The notes beneath the pieces are model-generated. The model was not told the origin of the DNA. It ran no database searches and saw only the letters and a list, made by a program, of their open reading frames with translations. The position numbers were made by a program, and so were the translations under genes. Below are positions 1 through 9,182 of a DNA stretch of 43,463 bases, piece after piece (the stretch's first letter is position 1; the number at the start of each line of letters is the position of its first letter). Source of the stretch: Spirogloea muscicola (Eukaryota; Streptophyta; Zygnematophyceae; Spirogloeales; Spirogloeaceae); assembly GCA_009602725.1 (NCBI GenBank), contig WELB01000020.1, positions 305,476-348,938 on the forward strand, read 5' to 3'.

Positions 1-2546
1 CCTCCCTCCCCCTTGGTTTCCCCACCACCCCCCTCGCTTCCTCCAAACACTCCCCCCACTTCTCCTCCTCCACCTCTCCAAACGCCCCCTCCCTCTCCAC
101 CCCCCACGTCGCCCACTCCATCATTCTCCTCACCTTCCCCCCCACCACCTTCATCTCCTCCACCACATCCCCCTCCTCCCAAGTCCCCATCACCGCGGCC
201 CCCTCCTTCAACACCTTCTCCACCACCACCGGGTACTAAGTTACAGAACAGAGCAAATTAGCAACTATACTAGGCGCATTGGCAAGCCTTCTGCACTCAA
301 GTGCATCACAGCATCTGCACGCTTTTCCATCGGCTGCACCTCATATGCTTACTCCTATGTGCTGCTCCTCAGGGACAAACTGCACAGCGGCCCAATTGAC
401 AGTACCAGTCTACACGGCTGCGGACTTCATGAGCAGGGGCAGCTATCCTGCCACTCAGACGGTCGTTCTGTCGCTTCAGCAGAACATCACCTTTGCCAGC
501 ATGGTGCTGCTCAATGCGAGCTACTCATGCACAATCGTGCAGTCTGCTGCCGGCTCTCGGTACAGTATCTCTGGTGTCCGTGACGACCAGCCCATCCTGT
601 ACATTAAGGGCGTGCACGACTTCCTCTTCATGGGTGTTGATCTCAATGCAACTGTGACCAACAGCTCCACGTCAACTTGCCCGTTCAAGGTCAACACCAA
701 CATCCAGATTACCTACTGCCCGGCCATGGCAGTCAACCTGTGCGACCATGTCCAGATTGTCCAGAGCGTCATGAATGCAGCACTGCACGTCTTCCATAGT
801 AACAACTCACTCTTCGACTCCAACGACATCAGCTCACTGGACTGGGCCGTCATCCTTGGCGGACCTGGAGGCTACATCATGCCAAACTTTACCCTCCAGA
901 ACAACACTGTCAGTAACAATTACCTCCATGGCTACGTTGTGGGGATCAACTTGGCTTACGGAGCAGTGGGGAACACCGTGATAAACAATTACATTGATGA
1001 CTTCACCTTTGCCGGTATATCTGTGGGCAGGGGAGTGCACAACACTGGTGATGGTGAGAGAAGCAGCCCTCACCCACATTGTTCTCCTAGATATTGACTG
1101 CTGAGTAGCCTACCACTATGGCTGGACTTCTATCCTGATCCACTCCCTTGCCCCTAGATTGGTCCATCTCCTTCGTTGCTGACGTATATCTTGTACCGTG
1201 GCGGTCTGCACAGCCATGTCCAACGTCATCAACCACAACCTGATTGTCAGCCGTCCAGGCTTTGACGGTGTCCTCCCGGATGCCGGTGGCATATATTTCG
1301 CAACTCATTGGATCAATCCTAGTGCGTTCTCCTCACCTCACGTTGTGCTTTCTTTCATTATTCATTGATCTTCTAAACATCGTATTCACCCTCCTTACCT
1401 GCTGGTGGCCGTCCCTTACTGGCACAGAACACTTAGCTGAATTGGCTCTTGCTATCTGCAGACAATACCCTCTCGTGCAACTATGTCTTGGGTGGGGGAC
1501 AAGTTCCCCACTGCCTGTACATCGACTTCGGAAGCTCTGGCATTGAGGTTGACGGCCTGGTTTGCGTTGACACTGCCAATGGCCTCAAGATGAACACTGG
1601 GCACTCCAACATCATCACATCCCATGTCATTGTTGCCTTTCAACATCCGGGCTACATGGCAGACCAGGTCATCTTTAATTGTGGCGCTGATCCTGGCAGC
1701 TTCTGGGACCAGAGACGCCAACTATACTACGACAGCGCTGCCTTCCGAGCTGTAAGTGCTGACAGATCCTGACAAATACAAGCACCCACGGTGTGTCGCC
1801 CTGTTGGCTAGTGTGACTTGTGTGGCTTGCTGGCTTACAATACGTATGACTTATCGTGCACAATAACAATCATCCAGCATCCTCAGTAGACTGAAAGACT
1901 GAACTTGGACTTTGTTCTTTCCACCAGCTCTACCCCTGGCTAACTGATTTCTGCTCCATCACAACCATCAACGGAACCAACTGCAACGATCCAATGGGTC
2001 AGAACAACACACTCAATGCAACAACGACGGGCAACTGCTCGGGCATGCCCACAAATAATATCTGGCAGGTCAGCTTGTTGTGCTATTAAGCAAACCGATG
2101 AGCAGTCCGCAGAAGAGCAGGCCTCCATAACCCCCATGTGGCCTGGCCCTACATCCAGATAAAATAATGTTAGATGTCAATCTTTGACATCTATTGTGTA
2201 TTTCAGTTGGCTCATTCTGAGACGTGTGCTGTTATGCCTCCAGTCTGCAGTAGTGGCTACTGTGAACCAGCACGTGCCTGAGCTGTTGGGAGTAGCGCAA
2301 CTGCCAGCGCTGCCGCTCTTGAACAGTATCACCTACCAGTACTACGCGGGCAAGAACGTCTCTGATGCTGTGACCAAGAACAATGTACAGTTCAACGACT
2401 ACCAAAACAATGACTTTGGCCTCCGACCATCCTCCCCCATATACCAGGCTTACCCTGCATGGCGCTCCTGTCCAATAGCAGACATAGGCCCTAAATCACC
2501 TCCTGCCTCTTACTACCTCGACCGCTTTGCCAGGGATAGCCAATAA
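1..2546 (+). CDS. Secreted parallel beta-helix (pectin-lyase-fold) protein with proline-rich linker, 5' partial
   Basis: The 5' end lies left of the window. Exons read as ?-232, 373-1053, 1214-1321, 1462-1751, 1928-2068 and 2244-2546 (TAA), with GT-AG borders and matching phases. The first exon is an extensin-like linker of Pro with Ser and Thr. The rest is rich in Asn and short turn-strand repeats (for example SNNSLFDSNDIS, LQNNTVSNNYLHG, NTVINNYID), the usual look of a right-handed parallel beta-helix. There are many N-x-S/T sites and scattered Cys, as in a secreted or wall protein. I see no pectate-lyase catalytic signature that I can name, so enzyme activity is not claimed. The C-terminal part (LYPWLTDFCSITTINGTNC onward) has no helix repeats I recognise. 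Fold assignment is inference from composition; exon structure is well supported. Confidence 0.75.
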
Positions 2547-3414
2547 CCCCCTCCTGCAGCGTAGCTAGCTAGTAAAGTGCATGCGTCCCTAGCTTGGTGC
2601 TCACGTCTTTAGGCAGATAGGCTTGCTATGTTGTCAGACTTTCCCGGCTACAAAGGGGCTTGATATCTCCATACTACATACTACAGATACTACAGATACA
2701 GATTCATACTCGGACTACAGATAGTCTGCTACAAGCAATACGTGGAAGGCTTAGGCCAGTATAAGAGCTAGCTCAAGAGAGAAAGTCGCAAGTCCAACGG
2801 CTTGAGAATGCTAGCTTGGATCTTGGCCTTGGGCCTTTCCGCAAGCTGCACTTGCTTCAATTGCAAGAGAATCACAACCTTGTGACATACTATGAAATAC
2901 TTTTAATTACTTCTACACTTTCTCGTCATGTAAGTTGACCTTTTTATCACTACAATCATCATCCATATCATCAATAGATACTATCCAACTTGTCATGTTG
3001 CATATCCACCATCAGAAGGCTCAACACCGTTATGCCCTTGCGATCATATGGAAAACAGCTTATTTGCATATAAACGCTATCTCTGGAGTGTTGTCCCAAC
3101 ATAGTTATTTCGATCACATTAGCATGCTCCAGCTCGAAGATTTAATCTTATTTTCAACGGCCAACTCGCGAAGTATGTATCAGACAAAAACTCATGCACA
3201 TGAGGTAGCGTATGGAAAACATCTGACATGAATATTTGTCCACTACAAACAGATGTCAGATGGAGAGTCCAGGATATTGGAACTTAATAAGCAACACTGT
3301 AAACATCAATCGCACAATTGAATGCGAGATTGTAGATTGTACAACGAGTGCGTTTCAAGAAATGAGCGGACTCCCTACAATTTACAGGTCAAATCATCAT
3401 TGCGCAGGTGACAA
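2547..3414. other. Intergenic, no gene seen
   Basis: No ORF here has coding character. It contains a short array of CTACAGATA-like units at about 2664-2722 and then AT-richer DNA. A TGTAA, the usual chlorophyte polyadenylation signal, occurs near 2929, but that is far from the stop codon at 2546. Confidence 0.5.
2664..2722. repeat. Imperfect short tandem repeat (CATACTACAGATA-like)
   Basis: Units of the type TACTACAGATA are repeated imperfectly just after the beta-helix gene. The tract is short and degenerate. Confidence 0.5.
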
Positions 3415-5398
3415 CTACTTTTTCCTTGCCATCTCTTTGGGCTGCTTGAGATGGTGTGTAGAGTCCTCATCTGGCAAATATCCATCATCCTTGTCTTCAG
3501 TATCCCCATTGTTCTGTCGCAATAACCCCTCACCTTGGCCAGATGTTCCCACATCTTGCAGATATCCTCCTGCTTGCAGCTCCGCTTCCTCCAACCTCGC
3601 GGCATCCGCGAGCTGCTCCATTGCCAAGGAGGCCTGACACTCCAGGAAGCTGTCGCTGAGGTCGTCTGAGCCTGGAGTTGGGTAGCAGTGGTCATCACAG
3701 GAGTTACGGAGGTACACAGCTCAACTTGCAGATGGGGAGGAAAGCAGCAGTCAATGTGACAGTCAGGGTGAAGACTAGCGAGAGATGGCTGCAGAAGAAG
3801 CACATCAAGCACGCAAGTCCCTCAAGCAAGGTCAAGTGCAAAGCTGCTTTCAGCTTCTGCGACAGCCAGGCACAGATGGCCAGCAAGATGGATCCCTCCG
3901 AAGATTGCTCAAAAGCACATGTTTGACTGACCTCAACTGCTCATAAGGCCTAAGGCAGGAGAGGCAGGACAGGGTCTAAGGTGCACCTGATAGTTCGTCC
4001 TCTTCAGGTGCATAACCTGGGACAGCACGACACTATGCGAGCCCTGCGTCAGCCTGTTAGCTCTGCTGCTCCCTGCACATAGGATCACCCCCTCCTTAGA
4101 GGATTATGACGCATGTGTACAAGTGTCATTGTGGAGCTCCAAAGTAGCATTGCTGCTGACCTGACTGCGAGACACCAGAGGTCCTGGAGCCCGACCGCTC
4201 GAGCCCAAGCTCGTCCTTCATCGAAGTCAGAAGCGCATCCACTTCCGCTTCAGTCGGCTCCTCAGCTGGTTTAGAAAAGACATGCAAGGCCCTCAGATAG
4301 GGGCCTCCATACAATGCTTCTGGTAAAAGTAGCACACAGCAGGCCCTTTGCAGAGGACAAGCATCGCCGGTGTCGAGCACCCTTTGCCGGCTTAAGCGAC
4401 CTCTGCCAGCGTGCATGCTACCCGCAAGGACGGCTCTTTGATGGCAGCGTGAGCTCCTCTTGACGGTGGCTCCAGCTCCCGCAACTGCGCAGATATGCCA
4501 AAACCGCCACCTGGTTGTCCATCGTCTGAGACTCACCAGTGGGGCCCTCGGCCCGCTCGCTCGGGACAGCTGCACCGGCCCGGACGCCAGTTGGCTTCCC
4601 CAGCAGCCGGGCGAAGAAGCTCCGCTGAGGGAGTGGCGCACTGCCGCTGCTGCGAGCTCTGCCGGCCGTGAGCTGTGCCCTCAGCTCCGCTGCGTAGAGG
4701 TCCTCCTCGTCAGCCGCCTCCTCTGCCATTGTCGAGGCCGCCGCTGTCGTCCGCCGCTCATCAGCCAGCCCAGCCGAGCCTGCCGTCGGCCGCCCAGGCT
4801 GCGCTTCCCCGAGACTGCCGGCGGCAGTGGCAGGCCGACTGGGTGCCGCCGCCAGCGCAGCTCGTGCTGAGCCTGACCTTCGAGCACTTGGGCCCCCACT
4901 CTCTGGGCGATCGCCATGGCTGGCTTCTCTGCTGGCAGCTCGCGCCGGCATGCTTGTTGGCGGCCCCCCGGCGCTCCTTGCTGGGCACTCGCCAGGCCCA
5001 CCGCCGCCAGCGACCGACGGCGGCGGAGCCTTGAGGGCCGCGAGCCTGGCTGCGAGCTCCGCGTCGAGGCCGTCCTCCTCAGCGACGGGCTCGTGGCGAG
5101 GAGCAGCGGCTCTCGGCGCCTGCAGCCGCGCCAGCCTCGCGTCGGCGTCGAGGCCGCCGTGAAGCGGGGATCCTTGCAACGTCGGCGCTGCGGTGCGGTG
5201 GGAGCCTGCGGCCAGGCGCAGGAGGGCGGCGTCCTCGGCCTCGGACAGGAGCTCGGCCACGGCGGCGTCGTCCGGCGGCCAGCCCAGTTGGTCCAGCCTC
5301 TGGCTCTGCTGCGTCGCTCCGTCCATAGGACTGCCGCCGCCGCTGCCGCCACTGCCGCCTCTGCCGCCTCGTGGGCCCGTCGGCCTTCCCTGGCGCAT
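3415..5398 (-). CDS. Disordered Ala/Gly/Pro-rich protein with LAxLxA helices; possibly ANCHR/ZFYVE19-like
   Basis: A minus-strand open frame runs from an ATG at 5398 to a donor at 4536. It has Gly/Ser-rich linkers and short acidic-amphipathic helices: LDADARLARLQA, LDAELAARLAALKAPPPS and EEDLYAAELRAQLTAGR. A phase-matched next exon starts near 4270 (AEEPTEAEVDALLTSMKDEL) and ends near 4157 or 4168. Further downstream a frame at about 3415-3690 (DDLSDSFLECQASLAMEQL, then ADAARLEEAELQAGG) looks like the C-terminus. The exons between 3690 and 4157 could not be resolved. One frame at 3704-3886 reads as hydrophobic helices and another as Cys/His-rich. Repeated LxARLAAL helices are seen in the abscission checkpoint protein ANCHR, but I see no FYVE or clear B-box, so the name is a weak inference. 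The open frame upstream of 5398 overlaps repeat DNA and is not included. Confidence 0.42.
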
Positions 5399-5526
5399 GG
5401 CACCTCGCCCCGGGCGGGTTGCTCGAGCGCGAGCACCCAACCTGGCCAGACGCCCCTCGTTGTCTACTCGCTCCCGCGGCTCCCCGACCCTTCTTTTTCC
5501 CTTCGCCTTTCTCATACTTCGTTCAT

Positions 5527-5602
5527 TCTTTTTGGGCTGGCTTTTCCCCTTTTCCCCTTGGGCTGGCCTCTCCCAGCCACCAGTTAATCTGGCCGCGCTT
5601 GC
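5527..5602 (+). repeat. Retroelement 3' tail module, plus orientation
   Basis: It contains the hairpin GGCTGG-CCTCTC-CCAGCC at 5561-5578, followed by ACCAGTTAATCTGGCCGCGC. The same string recurs at 38547-38588 and, inverted, at 5874-5915. A partial first copy of the hairpin (TTTTTGGGCTGGCTTTTCCC) precedes it. Confidence 0.75.
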
Positions 5603-5608
5603 ACTTTC

Positions 5609-5665
5609 CCAGCCCCTATCCTCAAAGAAAGAGAGAAGGGCTCGCCCATTGAGGATAGGGGCTGG
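5609..5665. repeat. 17-bp perfect inverted repeat with 23-nt loop
   Basis: The left arm is 5609-5625 (CCAGCCCCTATCCTCAA) and the right arm 5649-5665 is its exact complement. It lies where a plus-oriented and a minus-oriented retroelement tail abut. Confidence 0.85.
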
Positions 5666-5940
5666 AAAAAGCAAGCCCAGAAAAGAATGAACGAAGGACG
5701 AGAAGGGGCCAGGGGAAGTACGAAGAACAACAAGCACAGAAACGAAGCAGCTACGAAGCACTCAACCTCTGCTAAGCAGCCTCAGGTCAAAGAAAGGGCT
5801 CGCCCATAGAGAAGAGGGGCTAGCAAAGCCAGCCCATCAAGAATGGACAATGTCCAAAGCCAAAGGTAAAAAGGCAAGCGCGGCCAGATTGACTGGTGGC
5901 TGGGAGAGGCCAGCTCAAAGGAATGGACAAGGTCCGAAGG
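5638..5940 (-). repeat. Three tandem retroelement 3' tail modules, minus orientation
   Basis: Copies lie at about 5638-5700, 5791-5865 and 5874-5940. Each reads, on the minus strand, a small hairpin (TGGACATTGTCCA or GGACCTTGTCC), then CATTC with T-rich sequence, then GGGCTGGC...GCCAGCCC-type pairing. Two copies then end in a GGGCGAGCCC tail and the third in the ACCAGT...GCGCTTGC tail. Confidence 0.75.
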
Positions 5941-5980
5941 AGCCGGAGTGCTAAGGACTAAGACAGCAGCAAGCGGACTC

Positions 5981-6385
5981 TCAGTAACCTCTAGTCAGTA
6001 GATGCAAGTCTGAATCGCTAGCAGGCGGAAAGCCGTCGCCCTGACGGAAGCCGGAGGCCGCCGCCAAAGCGCGGCCTGCGCGCAAGTGGACCGCGAAGGC
6101 AAGGGACCGCTGCAAAGAGATGGCCAAGCGCATCCGTAAGACTTGGGCGAGGGACCCGGCGACATTGAAGCCAGGCTGCTCTCTCTGCTGCCCGTGGCTG
6201 CGGGCCGCTGCTCGCCGCGCAAGGTGGTGAAGAAGGTCAAGCCATTTTGCGCCAAAGGCTCCGTGTACGTCGACGGTGAGTGAGACAAACTCGTCTCTCA
6301 CCTGGTGATCCGAGTATTGCCGTTCCTTGGCGCTTGCCGTTTGGCGGACTTCGTAGCCCGCCTCCTCCGACGAGCGTTTGGCGCT
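5981..6385 (-). mobile_element. Non-LTR retrotransposon fragment: C-terminal endonuclease domain, ends LLTRGY-stop
   Basis: This is the best preserved C-terminal copy. On the minus strand an open frame reads SSEEAGYEVRQTASAKERQY, then VSLTVDVHGAFGAKWLDLLH, then LAQVLRMRLAISLQRSLAFA and RAGRALAAASGFRQGD, ending LLTRGY and TGA at 5981. The K-x-x-Q/H-Y segment followed by D-V-x-G-A-F-G and an R-M-R-L-A-x-x-L-Q-R helix is the pattern found at the C-terminus of many reverse-transcriptase-encoding elements that carry a PD-(D/E)XK-like nuclease. The assignment comes from family pattern memory and was not checked by a search. It is 5' truncated, with no reverse transcriptase nearby. Confidence 0.65.
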
Positions 6386-6480
6386 CCTGGAATCAAAGAG
6401 TCAGTCAGTCAAAGAAAGAGGTGCCGAAAAAGGACTACACTATAAAACACCACAAAATACAAGACGATGCAGAGGGAAGC

Positions 6481-6684
6481 TCAGTACCCGCGAGTGAGCA
6501 ACATCAAGTCGGAGTAGCTCGCTGCAGGGAAAGAGGCATTCCGCCGAGACCCAGAGGCGGCGGCCATAGCACGGCCTGCTCGCGTGTGGACGGCGTAGGC
6601 AAGGGAAAAGAAAAGCGCGCCCATAGAAAAGAGGGGCTGGCCAAGCCAGCCCAAAAAAGAATGGACAATGTCCAAAGCCAAAGC
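6481..6684 (-). mobile_element. Retrotransposon end fragment plus tail module
   Basis: Minus strand. The terminal coding stretch at 6481-6600 (RAGRAMAAASGSRRNASF, then LLTRGY and stop) is preceded on that strand by a separate tail module at 6603-6684 with hairpins TGGACATTGTCCA and GGGCTGGCTTGGCCAGCCCC. The piece is nested among other copies. Confidence 0.65.
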
Positions 6685-6925
6685 AAGAGGAGCCGGAGAA
6701 AGGACTACACTACAACATACTGCAGAACACAGAAACGATGCAGAGGAAAGCTCAGTACCCACGAGTGAGCAACACGTTGAAACGATACCGCCAGGCGCAT
6801 TCGGAATACCTGGGCGAGCGAACCGGCGGCGTTGAAGCCGGGCATCGCCCCTGGCAGACCCGGCCGCCTGTCAATGGCCTGACGGGCAAGCCGCTGGAGG
6901 AGATCCAGCCAGCGGCTGCCGAAAG

Positions 6926-7079
6926 AAGTGGCTCTCCCAATGGGGGCAAGGGCTGTGCCAGCCCGAAAAGAATTGACAAGGTTCGAAGGGGCCAAAGTAC
7001 GAGCTAAGCAGCGACTACGGGGCCTGAAGAGGCTATGGCGGAACGGGGGAGGATGGACCACTCAGTAATTACGAGTGAG
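6926..7079 (-). mobile_element. 154-bp tail-only retroelement insertion with 9-bp target-site duplication
   Basis: The segment interrupts the endonuclease fragment exactly between the GAFG and WLDLL motifs. It is flanked by TGCCGAAAG at 6917-6925 and again at 7080-7088. On the minus strand the insert starts at the CTCACTCGTAATTACTGAG end of the coding region and runs through both 3' hairpins to GGGAGAGCCACTT. Near-identical sequence occurs at 33559-33716. Confidence 0.85.
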
Positions 7080-7159
7080 TGCCGAAAGCCCCGTATACAT
7101 CTATCGCCAGGGCCGCGACTTCATCACCAACCAGGTGATCGGCATATTGCAGGGCATGC

Positions 7160-7210
7160 GGTCGGTCCAGCCGGCTCGGGGCTCCTTGCCCCGGGCCGGC
7201 TGGACCGACC
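7160..7210. repeat. Strong hairpin: 23-bp stem, 5-nt loop
   Basis: The arms 7160-7182 and 7188-7210 pair over 23 positions with a single T/C difference (a G-U pair in one RNA strand) around the loop TCCTT. It lies inside the frameshifted retrotransposon fragment. Confidence 0.9.
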
Positions 7211-7518
7211 GAGGGTCCTGCAAACGAGGCCGACCTGGTGGGATTGGCGGAGTCGATGCAGTCAGTTGTCACACATCGGCGATGATGCGAGGACCGCCGC
7301 CTGGCGGGATGGCGACCAGGTCGGCGCGTCGAGTATGGGGCTGGCCGTCCGCGCCCAGCTGGATGGGCACTGTTGCGGTTGTTTTCCACAGCCACCTTGA
7401 AGCCCGCCTCCATGAACACCCCCTGCATGCCATCGCGCAGGAGATCGCGGGAACCGGTCCGCTCGCCCCCGTGCGCGCAACGGAGCATATGCGCAGCCAG
7501 CTCCGCTCAAAGGGCGAG

Positions 7519-7581
7519 CCCTTCTCTCTTTCGCTGGGCTGGCCTCTCCTCTCCCTGCCACCGCCCTCTCCTGGAAGCGTC
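7519..7581 (+). repeat. Retroelement tail module, variant ending CTCCTGGAAGCG
   Basis: GGGCTGGCCTCTCC is followed by CCACCGCCCTCTCCTGGAAGCG. The same ending recurs at 38449-38470 and, inverted, near 26205-26235, so this is a separate tail subfamily. Confidence 0.6.
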
Positions 7582-9182
7582 TTCCTCCCTTCCGGTGAAA
7601 AGATCCCTCGCCTTCTGAAGCTGAAGTGCTGGCAGCTGTTCTTGACCAACACACTGCACGTTGTCTTTCTTCACAGGATCCCAAAGTCTAGCCTGTGCAT
7701 CCAGAGTCAATTGCTCTATGAATTGCCATAGGCTCTGCGAGCCGAAATGCACGTTTCTTGCCTCCTATGGTGTCCTCTACACGTTATTTGGACGTCACGC
7801 AGTCAGTTACTTAGTCAGCTTCAGCTTGTACGTGGCCGCTAATGCCATCGTTTTAGTAGCAGCCAACTCCTTCCACTCTCCCTCTCTTTTCAAAAAACTT
7901 CTATCAGTTGTTAAAACTCAATCGTACAGCACCACTCCTCACATTGTTCATTCCTTACAGCGATTTTTGGCCCTTTCGGCCTTGCTACTGTCTTAGCACT
8001 TAGTATATTGCCTTCTGCGCCATCCGGCTCCTACAGACCTTGTCCATTTCTTTGGGCTGGCCTCTCCCAGCCACCAGTCAGTTGGGTCGCGCTTTCTTGT
8101 CGGACCTAGTGATTGTTTTGGGGCTAGCTTTTCACAGCCCTCGTCCCCGCCCTCGCCCCCTACCACAAGTGCCACATTCTTTGAGCTGGCCTCTCACAGC
8201 CATTGCCTTGCGTTGAAGGAGCTGTTACTCTCTGTTTCACCCACATCATCAATGCCTCCCCTCCCTCTCCAGTTAAATTGCATTTTACAGAATGCAGCTA
8301 TTGCTTAGCTTACAGCGCTTCCAAGCTCTGGGTATTCATCAGCATGCTGGGCTCTAAGTCAGGCCACCAGCTTCTGTGGCGGCGCTCCGGCTCCCCAAAT
8401 AAGCCTGTCGGATCTGTATGCGCTCATTCGTGGTTGTTACCTTCACGCTGTTACATCAGCCACCTGAGCATAGTGCTTCAATGAGTGTAGCCCCATACTT
8501 TGCACTCGCTTCTGCCTGTACAGTGTATTGGCTTCAGTTGGCAACCCTCTCTTATATGCGCACCGCGCGCTTTTCTCTACAGCCGCCTCCCCGGCCAGCA
8601 CTCCCTTCTTCCTCTATCCCGCTTTCTCCCCGCCTCTGCCACTTTCCCCATTCACTTGCTTGTAACAAGACACTGTTTCCAAGTCTTTCCCCCACGCTCA
8701 ATGTGCAAATGCTACACCTCTGCTTCCTCAGGCCCAGCTTGCCTTGACCTGCCACTCTGCAAGAAAGAGAAAGTTGATCCACTGAGGTTGCCTCTTGGCA
8801 ATTCCCAGAAGCTCTAACACTTCCTGCCACGTATCGCCATGGAGCACGTGAGAAAGGCGCGCAATTCGCACGTAATGAGAGGGAGGCCAAAAGCAAGCCA
8901 GTCCAGTGTTGGTATGAGTACAAAGGAATTTATAAGAGGTGTACGCAAACACTCCAGCCCTGCTATAGCTGAGATATTACTTGCGCAAGGCACAAGTCAC
9001 TTCCCCCCCCCTCTTCCCTCTTTGACATAAATTCATTGCAATCAAGGGATTAGCTTAAGAGCTTGCATGCTGTGAGCAGAGCAGCTCAATCACACACTGA
9101 CACTCAAGTGCTTGAACACTCCCGCTGGGCAGCAGCAATACTGTATTCAGCCGAGGACTCTGCCAAAAGTAAAGCTCAAGAA
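7582..9182. other. No gene seen; contains tail modules at 8033-8215
   Basis: The ORFs in this stretch are short and without coding character on either strand. Apart from three plus-oriented tail modules I see nothing I can assign. Part of it is presumably 3' flank of MPDU1, which ends at 9183 on the minus strand. Confidence 0.45.
8033..8215 (+). repeat. Three tandem retroelement 3' tail modules
   Basis: Copies lie at about 8036-8098 (GACCTTGTCCATTTC, then GGCTGGCCTCTCCCAGCC, then GCGCTTTCTT), 8101-8160 (GGGGCTAGCTTTTCACAGCCC) and 8170-8215 (GAGCTGGCCTCTCACAGCC). Each keeps the pairing of the second hairpin although the letters differ. Confidence 0.75.

Larger units (their letters stand above)
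6752..7530 (-). mobile_element. Retrotransposon endonuclease fragment, frameshifted and interrupted by a 154-bp insertion
   Basis: Reading down the minus strand from about 7530, broken frames give CAHGGERTGSRDLLRDGM, EAGFKVAVENN, RRADLVAIPPGGGPRIIADV and AIDVYGAFG. The same frame then resumes beyond an insertion as WLDLLQRLARQ, NAAGSLAQVFRMRLAV and finally LLTRGY and stop. The R-R-x-D-L-V ... G-G-G ... I-x-A-D-V core resembles a PD-(D/E)XK nuclease. Frameshifts and an internal deletion before LLTRGY show that it is dead. Confidence 0.65.

Noticed and set aside
5399-5761. Upstream extension of the disordered-protein frame
   Set aside because: The frame passes through retroelement tail modules and a palindrome; the protein-like composition starts only after the ATG at 5398.
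6960-6990. tRNA-like T-arm GGTTCGAAGG in the tail modules
   Set aside because: The following bases do not pair as a T-stem and no A box or cloverleaf is present; the motif is part of the first tail hairpin (TTGACAAGGTTCGAA).
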